Source: Nitriliruptoraceae bacterium (GTDB taxonomy: Bacteria > Actinomycetota > Nitriliruptoria > Nitriliruptorales > Nitriliruptoraceae). From it: a DNA stretch of 36,561 bases. The notes beneath the pieces are model-generated. The model searched no databases and had not been told where the DNA came from. It saw only the letters and a program-made list of their open reading frames with translations. The stretch spans positions 1 through 36,561 of the forward strand of contig PXDB01000051.1 of NCBI GenBank assembly GCA_003565155.1, given 5' to 3'. Below are positions 7,254-14,720 of the stretch, piece by piece. Both the position numbers and the translations under genes were made by a program. How positions within the stretch are numbered: the stretch's first letter is position 1; each line of letters opens with the position of its first letter.

Positions 7254-8258
7254 ATGTCCCTGGTCCCCGCCCCGATCGCCCGCGCTGTCGACGCCGCCCT
7301 CGAAGGCACGGTCGTCCTCTCCTTCTCCAAGATCGGCCACGCCGTGCGTTCCCGCCTGGACGGGTGGGAACCCCTGGAGGAGCTGGACGCGACCGGCCGA
7401 CGCGTCATCGTCACCGGCGCGAACTCCGGTCTGGGTTACGCCACCGCCCGTGCCCTGCTGCGCTCCGGCGCCACGGTCCTGGCGACCGTCCGCAGCCAGG
7501 AGAAGGCCGACGCGACCCGGGCCGCGCTGGCCGCCGACCTCGGCCGGAGCCTCGACGGCCAGCTCGAGACCGACCTGCTCGACCTGACCGAGCTCGCTGC
7601 GGTGCGGGCCTTCGCCGAACGCCGGCTGGCCGAGGACCAGCCCCTGCACGCCGTGGTGCACAACGCCGGCGCGCTGTTCGCCGAGAAGGCGATCACCGGC
7701 GACGGGCTGGAGCGCACCTACCAGGTGCACGTCGTCGCGCCCTTCCTGCTCACCAGCCTGCTGCTGCCGGTGCTGGAGGCCAACGCGCCCAGCCGGGTCG
7801 TGACGGTGACCTCGGGCGGGATGTACGCGGAGAAGCTGGTCACCGCCCGGGTCGACTCCCCGGGTGGCTACAAGGGCAGCGTGGCCTACGCCCGCGCCAA
7901 GCGCGCCCAGGTCGTGCTGACGCGGCAGTGGGCACGCCGGTTCGGTTCCGCAGGGATCGGCTTCCACGTCGCCCACCCCGGTTGGGCCCTGACCCCGGGG
8001 GTGGAGTCCTCCCTGCCCGGGTTCCGGCGCATCACCGGGCCGATCCTGCGCGACCTCGATGAGGGCGCCGACACCGTGGTCTACCTGACGCTATCCGACG
8101 ACCTGCCGGGCGCAGGTCGGCTGTGGCACGACCGGCGTCCACGGGGCGAGCACAAGGTCCCCTGGACCGTGGCCGACCGGGGTGAGTCGGGCGAGCTGTG
8201 GGCCCGGGTGTGCCGTGATGCCGACGTGGAGCCGTTGCTGACGGGCCAGCCGGCCTGA
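7254..8258 (+). CDS. Short-chain dehydrogenase/reductase (DHRS12-like)
   Basis: A 334-residue NAD(P)-dependent SDR. The cofactor motif TGANSGLG is near residues 53-60, the NNAG-type motif appears as VHNAGAL, and the active site is a Ser in VTVTSGGMY followed by YARAK (about 204-208). A PGWALTPGV segment follows the active site. The N-terminal extension of about 45 residues before the Rossmann fold and the GGMYxxK-type serine loop resemble DHRS12-like SDRs; the substrate is unknown. Start is ambiguous between GTG at 7251 and ATG at 7254; the ATG is closer to family style and CCGGAG precedes it. It begins 29 bases after the tRNA gene and is followed by a second SDR. Confidence 0.87.
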   Translation: MSLVPAPIARAVDAALEGTVVLSFSKIGHAVRSRLDGWEPLEELDATGRRVIVTGANSGLGYATARALLRSGATVLATVRSQEKADATRAALAADLGRSLDGQLETDLLDLTELAAVRAFAERRLAEDQPLHAVVHNAGALFAEKAITGDGLERTYQVHVVAPFLLTSLLLPVLEANAPSRVVTVTSGGMYAEKLVTARVDSPGGYKGSVAYARAKRAQVVLTRQWARRFGSAGIGFHVAHPGWALTPGVESSLPGFRRITGPILRDLDEGADTVVYLTLSDDLPGAGRLWHDRRPRGEHKVPWTVADRGESGELWARVCRDADVEPLLTGQPA

Positions 8259-8331
8259 TCCAGCCGGGGCGCGAGGACGAACCGACAGCACCGCCGCACC
8301 GCGCGGAAGACCACCACCTCCGGAGTCCGTC

Positions 8332-9072
8332 GTGTCCGAGCACCCCGTCCACCTCGTCATCGGCGCCACCGGCGCCGCCGGCAGCGCCACGGCACGGCGG
8401 CTGGCCGCCACCGACGTCCACCTGGTGCTCGCCGGGCGGGACCGCGCGGAGGTGGACGCACTCAGCCAGGAGCTCGGCGCACCCGGCCACACGATCGACG
8501 CGCGCGACATCGCGGCCGTCGGCGCGCTGGTCGAGGGCGTCGTCGAGGAGCACGGCCGGCTGGACGGGGTCGCCAACCTGGCGGGCTCGGTGCTGCTCAA
8601 GCCGGCGCACCTGACCACGCCGGAGGAGTTCCACGACACCGTCGCCACCAACCTCACCTCGGCCTTCGCCGTGGTGCGCGCCGCCGCCCCGGCGATGCGC
8701 AAGGCCGGTGGCTCGATCGTCCTGGCCAGCTCCGCGGCCGCCCAGATCGGGATCGCCAACCACGAGGCCATCGCCGCCGCCAAGGCCGGGGTGATCGGCC
8801 TGATGCGCTCCGCGGCGGCCACCTACGGGGCCAAGGGCGTCCGCGTGAACGCCATCGCACCGGGGCTGGTGGACGCGAAGATGACCGCCAAGCTGGTCGG
8901 CAACGACGCCCAGGCCGACGCCAGCCGCAAGATGCACGTGCTCGGCCGGCTCGGCACCGGTGACGACATCGCCGCGGCGGTGTGCTTCCTCCTCGACCCC
9001 GCCAACGACTGGATCACCGGGCAGGTGCTGGGCGTCGACGGCGGGCTGGGACAGATCCGCACCCGGGGCTGA
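8332..9072 (+). CDS. SDR-family protein lacking the catalytic tyrosine
   Basis: A 246-residue classical-length SDR fold. Visible: an atypical cofactor loop GATGAAGSATAR (about 11-22), the NLAGS motif after the fourth strand, a helix with TNLTSAFAVVRAAAP, a Ser in VLASSAAA, and the C-terminal NAIAPGLVDAKMT and GQVLGVDGGLG motifs typical of FabG-like enzymes. The catalytic YxxxK reads I-A-A-A-K in NHEAIAAAKAG, so Tyr is replaced by Ile while the Lys is kept. Standard SDR hydride transfer is therefore doubtful; I recall a subgroup of SDRs sharing the ANHEAIAAAK block, so this is probably a conserved variant rather than decay. GTG start with CCGGAG upstream at about 8321-8326. It follows the DHRS12-like gene by 73 bases. 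Confidence 0.85.
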   Translation: MSEHPVHLVIGATGAAGSATARRLAATDVHLVLAGRDRAEVDALSQELGAPGHTIDARDIAAVGALVEGVVEEHGRLDGVANLAGSVLLKPAHLTTPEEFHDTVATNLTSAFAVVRAAAPAMRKAGGSIVLASSAAAQIGIANHEAIAAAKAGVIGLMRSAAATYGAKGVRVNAIAPGLVDAKMTAKLVGNDAQADASRKMHVLGRLGTGDDIAAAVCFLLDPANDWITGQVLGVDGGLGQIRTRG

Positions 9073-9082
9073 CGCGGCGCGG

Positions 9083-9097
9083 CCGGGCCCCGCCCGG
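9083..9097. terminator. Short GC hairpin between convergent genes (possible bidirectional terminator)
   Basis: CCGGGC, a CCC loop and GCCCGG form a perfect 6-bp stem in the 43-base gap between the convergent SDR and phosphoglucose isomerase genes. There is no T-run, which is common for high-GC actinobacterial intrinsic terminators but makes the call weak. Confidence 0.35.
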
Positions 9098-9115
9098 GGA
9101 CCACCGCCGGCGAGC

Positions 9116-10639
9116 TCAGCGCTCTGGGAGGTCGTCGAAGCGCACGTGCGCCACCCGCCGCCCGGCCGCCTGGAGGGCTGCGAGGTCACCGGCGGCCTGG
9201 GCCCGCTTCAGCCGGGAGAAGGTGTAGGGCCGGCCGGGGACGTCGGCGTCCTCGTGGTCGTCGCCCACCAGCAGCAGGAAGGCCGCCCGGTCGTTGCCGC
9301 CCTTGTGCAGCTGCCCGGTGGAGTGCAGGTAGCGGGGCCCGATGCCGACGGTCACCGGCACGGGATAGCGCGCCCGCAGCTGCGCGGCGATGTCACGGAC
9401 CCGCTGCTCCCGGGCGGAGCCGGGGGCCACGAAGGCCAGGATGCCGAGCAGGTCCCCCGGGGTGAGGGTGTCGAGCACCTCGGCCGGGTCGGTGGTGTCC
9501 GGCAGGTCGCCGCCGCTGTCGAGCACCTTGCCCGTGGCGGTCTTGGCCGACTGCACGTCGGGCTGGTCGAAGGGGTTGATGCCGAGCAGGGCCCCGGCGA
9601 CGGCGGTGGCGAACTCCCAGCGGACCACCTCACCCGCCAGCTGCTGCGGCCCGGCCCAGGCCAGCTGGAGCACCGGCACGCCGGCGGCCTCCAGGGCGTC
9701 GAGCTCCGGGTGGTCGCCGAGGGCGACCACCAGCCGGTCGTCACCGAAGGTCGCGTTGTCCGGCGTCTCCCCCAGCACCGGCACGACGCCGACGCCGTGC
9801 TTGCCCGTGGACTCCGCCACCAGCTGCTCGATCCACAGCCCGAAGCTGGCGATCTCCTCGGGCAGCAGCAGGGTCAGCTTGTCCCGACCGCTGCGGGCCC
9901 CCGCCGCCATCACCGCACCCAGCTGCGCGGGCGCGTTGGTGCCCGGCTCCACCACCCTGGCGAGATCGAGCATCTCGCGGGCACTGGCCAGGTGGGCGTC
10001 CAGGTCCATCCCGAGCAGCGCCGCCGGCAGGAGGCCGAAGGGGGTCAGGGCGGAGAAGCGTCCGCCGACGTCCGCCTGGCCGTGGGCCGGGCCACGGAAC
10101 CCCGCAGCCTGAGAGCGCTGGTCCAGTCCGCTGCCGGGATCGGTGATGGGCAGCACGAACCGCGCGGCCCGCTCACCGTGGACACCGACCAGCCGGGCGA
10201 GGAACCGCTCGAGGTGGCTCAGCGTCTCGATCGTGCCCCCCGACTTGGAGGCAGGGACCACCAGGGTGGTGTCCCACGGCACCGACCGTTCCACCTGCAG
10301 GACCGCCGCGGGGTCGGTGGAGTCGAGCACGTGGAGGGCGGGTGCCCCCTCGGCCGCGCCGAAGGTGCTGGCCAGCACCGCGGGGTACAGCGACGAGCCG
10401 CCCATCCCGACCAGGATCACGTCCGTGATCCCGTCGGCGCGGACGTCCGCAGCCAGGGCCTCGAGGTCGGCCTTCACCTCGTCCGCCCGGGTGGGCGCGT
10501 CCAACCAGCCGAGCCGGTCGGCCAGCTCCGTGGGATCCTCCGACCACACCGTGTGGTCACGGTCCCAGATCCGGGGAACGGCGGACAGCGCTTCCGCCGT
10601 GGCGGCGCGGACGTCGTCGGCGAGGGGGCCGAGGGACAC
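9116..10639 (-). CDS. pgi: Glucose-6-phosphate isomerase (actinobacterial TAL/PGI-type)
   Basis: A 507-residue phosphoglucose isomerase, interconverting glucose 6-phosphate and fructose 6-phosphate. Visible: ILVGMGGSSLYPAVL (first SIS domain glycine loop), VPASKSGGTIETL (sugar-phosphate binding Ser/Thr loop), the PGI signature VGGRFSALTPFG, a region with LLLPEEIASFGLWIEQLVAESTGK and a C-terminal HSTGQLHKGGNDRAAF carrying the catalytic His/Lys region. The sequence resembles the PGI half of the transaldolase-PGI fusions known in actinobacteria, but no transaldolase domain is attached here. The long reading frame extends into the divergent DUF3467 gene; the GTG at 10637-10639, preceded by CGGAG, is the likely start. 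Confidence 0.92.
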   Translation of the reverse strand: MSLGPLADDVRAATAEALSAVPRIWDRDHTVWSEDPTELADRLGWLDAPTRADEVKADLEALAADVRADGITDVILVGMGGSSLYPAVLASTFGAAEGAPALHVLDSTDPAAVLQVERSVPWDTTLVVPASKSGGTIETLSHLERFLARLVGVHGERAARFVLPITDPGSGLDQRSQAAGFRGPAHGQADVGGRFSALTPFGLLPAALLGMDLDAHLASAREMLDLARVVEPGTNAPAQLGAVMAAGARSGRDKLTLLLPEEIASFGLWIEQLVAESTGKHGVGVVPVLGETPDNATFGDDRLVVALGDHPELDALEAAGVPVLQLAWAGPQQLAGEVVRWEFATAVAGALLGINPFDQPDVQSAKTATGKVLDSGGDLPDTTDPAEVLDTLTPGDLLGILAFVAPGSAREQRVRDIAAQLRARYPVPVTVGIGPRYLHSTGQLHKGGNDRAAFLLLVGDDHEDADVPGRPYTFSRLKRAQAAGDLAALQAAGRRVAHVRFDDLPER

Positions 10640-10676
10640 GGTGGCTCCGAGCGGTCGGGGGCGGAGGGTGCGATCG

Positions 10677-10682
10677 AGCGTA
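10677..10682 (-). promoter_or_regulatory. -10 element (TACGCT) for pgi
   Basis: On the minus strand TACGCT lies 37 bases before the pgi GTG, giving a leader of about 30 bases with a CGGAG ribosome binding site. It is only 11 bases from a plus-strand -10 (10694-10699), so the two divergent promoters would overlap. Confidence 0.4.
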
Positions 10683-10693
10683 GACGCGCCAGG

Positions 10694-10699
10694 GGTAGC
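10694..10699 (+). promoter_or_regulatory. -10 element (TAGCCT) for the DUF3467-HAD pair
   Basis: TAGCCT precedes the ATG at 10784 by 84 bases and faces away from the pgi -10. A leader of about 78 bases would follow, ending in a GGGAGAG ribosome binding site. Confidence 0.3.
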
Positions 10700-10783
10700 C
10701 TTGCCGGCGAGCAGGAGGCGTCCGCCCGGCCGCGCGCCGGGCACCGTGCGACCCCCTGACGGGCCCGCGACCAGGGAGAGACG

Positions 10784-11089
10784 ATGAGCGACCAGCCGAC
10801 ACCGGAGCCGAACCAGCCGCCGCCGGGCAACACGCAGGTGCAGGTGGTCGTCCCCGACGAGGAGAAGTACGGGGCGTACAGCAACTTCCTGCGGGTCTCC
10901 CACTCCCCCCACGAGTTCACCCTGGACTTCTGCCAGCTCCAGCCGTCCGGTGAGGCCGGCAAGGTCAACGCCGAGGTGGTCTCGCGCGTGCGGATCCCCC
11001 CGACGATGGTCGGCCGCGTCCTCACCGCCCTCAACACCAACCTGTCCAACTACGAGGACCGCTTCGGCCAGGTCAAGGCGCTCGGGTGA
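10784..11089 (+). CDS. DUF3467 domain protein
   Basis: A 101-residue protein of the DUF3467 family. The first 24 residues are Pro/Gln-rich and probably disordered. The conserved core follows: KYGAYSNFLRVSHSPHEFTLDFCQL, then a strand with VVSRVRIPPTMVGRVLTALNTNLSNYEDRFG. This pattern (Y.NF..V..S..EF.LDF followed by R...P......L...L..N...YE..FG) is diagnostic. Function is unknown. The ATG follows GGGAGAGACG. Its stop overlaps the GTG of the downstream HAD gene (GTGA), so the two are translationally coupled. Confidence 0.9.
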   Translation: MSDQPTPEPNQPPPGNTQVQVVVPDEEKYGAYSNFLRVSHSPHEFTLDFCQLQPSGEAGKVNAEVVSRVRIPPTMVGRVLTALNTNLSNYEDRFGQVKALG

Positions 11090-11979
11090 GCGAGGCCACC
11101 ACGCCCCCCGGCCTCGCAGCGGGGGGCCGCTTCACGGGGTGGCACCCGACGCCGGTGCGCTACGTCGTGTGTGACGTCGACGGGACCCTGATCGGGCCCG
11201 CGGAGCTGGCGACCGACGCGGTGGCCGCCGCGGTCCGACGCGCCATGGCCGCCGGGATCCGCGTCGGGTACGCGACCGGACGGATGCGCGACGGCGTCGC
11301 CGCCCTCCAGGCCCAGCTCGGCGCCGACGGCCCGCACGTGCTCCACAACGGCGCGGAGGTCCGGGTGGACGGGACCACCATCGCCACGTGGAGCCTCACC
11401 CCGGACCAGGTCGACCACCTGCTGGAGATCGCCCGCGGTCACGACGACGTCTACCTCGAGGTGTACGGCACCTCAGGGTTCCACGTCTCCTCCTGGGACG
11501 AACGGGCACGGCCGCACTGGGAGCTGCTGCGCACCGAGCCGCTGAGCGTGCTGCGACGTGCGGCGGACCTCGGTGACACCCCGGTGCCCAAGGCCACCTT
11601 CACGACCTTCACCGCGGCGGCACGCCACTGGCTGGACGCAGCGCTCGCCGACGTGGACGCCGAGCTCGGCACCGCGGGTTCGCCGCGCACCCCGGGGCTG
11701 GTGTTCACCAACGTCAACCAGCCCGGTGCCACCAAGGGTGCGGCCGTGCAGCGTGCGGCCGAGCACCTCGGTGTGCCGCTGTCCGAGGTCGCCGCCGTGG
11801 GTGACGCCGCCAACGACCGGTCGATGCTCGAGCGCGTCGGAACGGCCGTGGCCATGGGGCAGGCACCGCCGGAGATCCACGCAGCGGCGCACCTGGTGAC
11901 CGGCCCGGTCGATCAGGACGGGCTCGCCCTGGTCCTCGACACGCTCGTCGGCGCGGCTCAGCCCTTGCCGGGGACCTGA
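11086..11979 (+). CDS. Cof-type HAD hydrolase
   Basis: A 297-residue HAD-superfamily phosphatase with a type IIB cap. Motif I is VVCDVDGTLIG (D30, D32), motif II is GYATGRM, a Lys is present in NQPGATKGAAV (motif III) and motif IV is AVGDAANDRSML. The cap domain occupies about 95-220. Members of the Cof group dephosphorylate sugar phosphates or flavin/pyridoxal phosphates; the substrate cannot be told here. The 23 residues before motif I are poorly conserved in appearance, but the GTG start overlaps the DUF3467 stop, which supports it. The 3' end overlaps the convergent guaB stop by 22 bases. Confidence 0.88.
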   Translation: MSEATTPPGLAAGGRFTGWHPTPVRYVVCDVDGTLIGPAELATDAVAAAVRRAMAAGIRVGYATGRMRDGVAALQAQLGADGPHVLHNGAEVRVDGTTIATWSLTPDQVDHLLEIARGHDDVYLEVYGTSGFHVSSWDERARPHWELLRTEPLSVLRRAADLGDTPVPKATFTTFTAAARHWLDAALADVDAELGTAGSPRTPGLVFTNVNQPGATKGAAVQRAAEHLGVPLSEVAAVGDAANDRSMLERVGTAVAMGQAPPEIHAAAHLVTGPVDQDGLALVLDTLVGAAQPLPGT

Positions 11980-13460
11980 TAGTTCGGTGCCTCGTGGGTC
12001 ACGTCGAGGTCGTGGACGTGGGACTCGGCCGCACCCGCGGCCGTCTGCCGGGTGAAGCGGGCCCGCTGTACCAGGCTCGGCAGGTCGGCGGCACCGAGGT
12101 AGCCCATCCCGGAACGGATCCCGCCGGCGAGCTGCTGGGTGACCTCGGCCACCGTGCCGCGGTACGGCAGCAGTCCGGACACCCCCTCGGGGACCAGCTT
12201 GGCGGCCTGGCGTGCCTCGGCGGCGCTGCCCGCGACGCGGTCGTCGTTGCTCTGGAAGTAGCGGTCCGCGGAACCGGACCGCATCGCGTCGATGGAGCCC
12301 ATGCCGCGGTACTCCTTGTAGCGGCGACCACCGACCAGCACGAGCTCGCCCGGGGACTCGTCGGTGCCGGCGAGCAGGTTGCCGACCATCACCGCCGTGG
12401 CACCCGCGGCCAGGGCCTTGACGACGTCACCGGAGTAGCGCACCCCACCGTCGGCGACCGTGGCGACCCCGAGCTCGGCGCCGGCCCGGGCCGCTTCCAG
12501 CACCGCGGTGAACTGTGGCACGCCCACGCCGGTCACGACCCGGGTCGTGCAGATCGAGCCGGGCCCCACGCCCACCTTGACCACGTCGGCGCCGTGGTCC
12601 ACGCAGGCACGGACCCCGTCGGCGGTGGCGACGTTACCCACCATCAGGGCGACCTCCGGGTGGCGGTCCTTGAGCTTGGCGGCGAACTCGAGGATCCCGG
12701 CGGAGTGTCCGTGCGCCGAGTCGATCGCCAGCAGGTCGACCCCGGCAGCCGCCAGCGCGTGGGCGCGGTCCTCACCGTCCGCGCCGACGCCGACGGCTGC
12801 GGCGCACAGCAGGCGACCCCGGGTGTCCTTGGCCGCCTGCGGGTACTTGCGCACCTTCTCGATGTCCTTGAAGGTGAACATGCCCGTGAGGCGTCCGTCC
12901 TCGCGGTCCACGATCGGCAGCTTCTCGACCCGGGCTTCCTGCATCAGATCGCGTGCCTGATCGAGGGTGGTGCCCGGCGCCGCGGTCACCAGGCCGTCAG
13001 CGGTCATGTAGCGGTTGACCGGTGCCCCCGGTTCCGCACCCAGCCGGAGGTCCCGGTTGGTGACGATGCCCACCAGGCGCCCCTCACCGTCCACGACGGG
13101 GAACCCGGACACGCGGTAGCGCGCCATCAGCTCGAAGGCGGTGTCGACCGGGTCCTCGGCGCGCAGGGTGACGGGATCGACGATGAACCCCGACTCCGAA
13201 CGCTTCACCGACTCCACGATCGCGGCCTGGGCGTCGGGCGGAAGGCTCTTGTGGACGACACCGAGCCCACCCTGCCGGGCCATGGCGATCGCCATGTCGG
13301 CCTCGGTGACCTTGTCCATCGCCGCCGACAGCACGGGCAGCTGCAGGCGCACCTGCGGGTGCAGCTCCACGGAGAGGTCGACGTCGCGGGGCAGGACCGC
13401 GGAGGCCTGCGGGAGCAGGAGCACGTCGTCGTAGCTGAAGGACTCGGTGATCTCGAGCAC
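11958..13460 (-). CDS. guaB: IMP dehydrogenase
   Basis: A 500-residue IMP dehydrogenase, the NAD-dependent oxidation of IMP to XMP that commits purines to GMP synthesis. It starts with the family's [17 protein letters not shown] and has a catalytic barrel split by two CBS domains (about 95-205, containing [21 protein letters not shown] and [22 protein letters not shown]). The active-site loop is [11 protein letters not shown] with C304. The flap Arg-Tyr region and the C-terminal MGYLGAADL block are present. The GTG at 13458-13460 gives the standard length; the longer upstream frame is low-complexity and runs into the divergent lipoprotein gene. A TACGGT -10 lies at 13499-13494 on the minus strand. 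Confidence 0.97.
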   Translation of the reverse strand: MLEITESFSYDDVLLLPQASAVLPRDVDLSVELHPQVRLQLPVLSAAMDKVTEADMAIAMARQGGLGVVHKSLPPDAQAAIVESVKRSESGFIVDPVTLRAEDPVDTAFELMARYRVSGFPVVDGEGRLVGIVTNRDLRLGAEPGAPVNRYMTADGLVTAAPGTTLDQARDLMQEARVEKLPIVDREDGRLTGMFTFKDIEKVRKYPQAAKDTRGRLLCAAAVGVGADGEDRAHALAAAGVDLLAIDSAHGHSAGILEFAAKLKDRHPEVALMVGNVATADGVRACVDHGADVVKVGVGPGSICTTRVVTGVGVPQFTAVLEAARAGAELGVATVADGGVRYSGDVVKALAAGATAVMVGNLLAGTDESPGELVLVGGRRYKEYRGMGSIDAMRSGSADRYFQSNDDRVAGSAAEARQAAKLVPEGVSGLLPYRGTVAEVTQQLAGGIRSGMGYLGAADLPSLVQRARFTRQTAAGAAESHVHDLDVTHEAPNYQVPGKG

Positions 13461-13493
13461 GGGCCGGATCCTGACGGTGAGCGACCGTGCCCA

Positions 13494-13499
13494 CCGTAC
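13494..13499 (-). promoter_or_regulatory. -10 element (TACGGT) for guaB
   Basis: On the minus strand TACGGT lies 33 bases before the guaB GTG, giving a leader of about 27 bases. The ribosome binding site (CAGGAT) is weak. Confidence 0.3.
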
Positions 13500-13580
13500 C
13501 GCCCGACCCGCCGCGACCGCGTGCAGCCGCCCCGTCCCCGCCGCCACCGGCCAGCGCCCCCGTGGTCCCGAAACCCCCGC

Positions 13581-14132
13581 ATGGGATCCCACCGCGCACC
13601 GCTCGCCGCCCTCCTGGCGCTGGTGGTGGGTGCCTGCGCCACCGTGGATCCCACGACGGGGCCGGCCACGCTCCACCTCGGCGACAGCCGGTTGGAGCTC
13701 GAGGTCACCGCGTGCAGCCTGGTGGCCGGCCGGTTGCTGGAGGCGCTGCCGGAGGGTGGCGCGGAGGTGACCGTGGTCGCCGAGGGCACCGACGAGGACG
13801 GCGACCCCGTGCGCGTGACGGCGCGGCGCGGGACGGACGTGGTGGCACCCCACCGCTTCGAGCTGCTCGAGATCAGCCGCGGCGAGGTCAGCGAACAGCT
13901 CCAGGTCATGGTCGTCCTGCGGGGCTATGACCGGACGGAGGGCACCTGGAGCCAGGTCGACCCCGACGCACCGGGGGCACGCGTACGCGTCCCAGCGGGG
14001 CTGTTCGAGATCGACGATGCCCGCCTCGCCACCCGGGCGGCCTCGGCCGCCAGGTCGGACGGCACGGAGGTGGCGGTCGCCTTCGAGGCGGTGTGCCCTC
14101 CGCAGCTGGAGCGTGACCCGGGCGTGGCGTGA
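13581..14132 (+). CDS. Secreted lipoprotein of unknown function
   Basis: A 183-residue predicted lipoprotein. A short basic N-terminus (MGSHR) is followed by a hydrophobic stretch and the lipobox LVVGAC with C19 as the lipidated residue. The mature part is largely beta: LHLGDSRLELEVTACSLV, then GAEVTVVAEGTDEDGDPVRVTARR, a middle strand-rich region and a second Cys near the C-terminus (FEAVCPP) that could pair with the Cys of TACSLV outside the cell. No catalytic motif is seen. Its resemblance to mycobacterial LpqH-type antigens (strand-rich, disulphide, binding of hydrophobic ligands) is only structural impression. It is divergent from guaB and has no obvious ribosome binding site. Confidence 0.7.
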   Translation: MGSHRAPLAALLALVVGACATVDPTTGPATLHLGDSRLELEVTACSLVAGRLLEALPEGGAEVTVVAEGTDEDGDPVRVTARRGTDVVAPHRFELLEISRGEVSEQLQVMVVLRGYDRTEGTWSQVDPDAPGARVRVPAGLFEIDDARLATRAASAARSDGTEVAVAFEAVCPPQLERDPGVA

Positions 14133-14163
14133 GGGCGGCGCGGCAGCGTCCGCCGGGCAGAGA

Positions 14164-14631
14164 TCAGATGGCGCCGAGTTCCTTCAACGCGGTCTTCCAG
14201 GCCTGCTGGTCGCGGGCCTCCGGCACCGGGTTGCGGTCGGTGTAGGCGACCGTGCCGTCCTTGTCGACGATGAAGGTGCCGCGCAGGGCCAGGCCGATCG
14301 CCTCGTCGAACACCCCGTAGGTGCGTGCCACCTCGCCGTGGGGCCAGAAGTCGGACAGCAGCGGGAACTCGAAGCCCTGCTCGTGGGCCCAGCGCGCGTG
14401 GGTCGGTGGTGCGTCGCAGCTGATCGCCAGCGTCTCCACCTCGTCGTTGCGGAACGCCTCGATGGAGTCCCGGATCTGGCACATCTCCCCCTCGCACACC
14501 CCGGTGAAGGACAGGGGGTAGAAGACCACGACCACGTGCTTCTTGCCGCGGTAGTCGGAGAGCCGGACCGGCTGGTTGGTCTGGTCCTTCAGCTCGAAGT
14601 CGGGTGCGTGGTCACCGATTTGCACGCTCAC
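14164..14631 (-). CDS. AhpE-like peroxiredoxin
   Basis: A 155-residue thioredoxin-fold peroxiredoxin that reduces peroxides. The start IGDHAPDFELKDQ is typical, and the active site is PLSFTGVC with P39, T43 and peroxidatic C46. Length and FxPLxFTG..C resemble mycobacterial AhpE. A second Cys, C51, lies five residues later (CEGEMC), the spacing used by BCP/PrxQ enzymes for an intrahelical resolving Cys, so this may be a two-Cys hybrid. The GTG at 14629-14631 is preferred, with GAGGAG 7 bases upstream; the in-frame upstream extension is unlike the family. A TAGCTT -10 lies at 14706-14701. Confidence 0.93.
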   Translation of the reverse strand: MSVQIGDHAPDFELKDQTNQPVRLSDYRGKKHVVVVFYPLSFTGVCEGEMCQIRDSIEAFRNDEVETLAISCDAPPTHARWAHEQGFEFPLLSDFWPHGEVARTYGVFDEAIGLALRGTFIVDKDGTVAYTDRNPVPEARDQQAWKTALKELGAI

Positions 14632-14700
14632 GTGGGTCTCCTCGCGCGCCGGGAGCGGACGCGCAGTGCAGGCGGGTCGGAAGGTCACACGGCCGGTACG

Positions 14701-14706
14701 AAGCTA
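14701..14706 (-). promoter_or_regulatory. -10 element (TAGCTT) for the peroxiredoxin gene
   Basis: CGGTAGCTTC on the minus strand, about 70 bases before the GTG start. The same decamer context occurs in the proS promoter at 31840-31845. No clear -35. Confidence 0.35.
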
Positions 14707-14720
14707 CCGGGCGGCCAGGA

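Noticed and set aside
10640-10912. N-terminal extension of the phosphoglucose isomerase frame
   Set aside because: It overlaps the divergent DUF3467 gene and both predicted promoters, and it is low-complexity; the GTG at 10639 has a ribosome binding site.
14129-14160. GGCGG...CCGCC hairpin between the lipoprotein and peroxiredoxin genes
   Set aside because: Five-base stem with an 11-base loop and no T-run; too weak for a terminator call.
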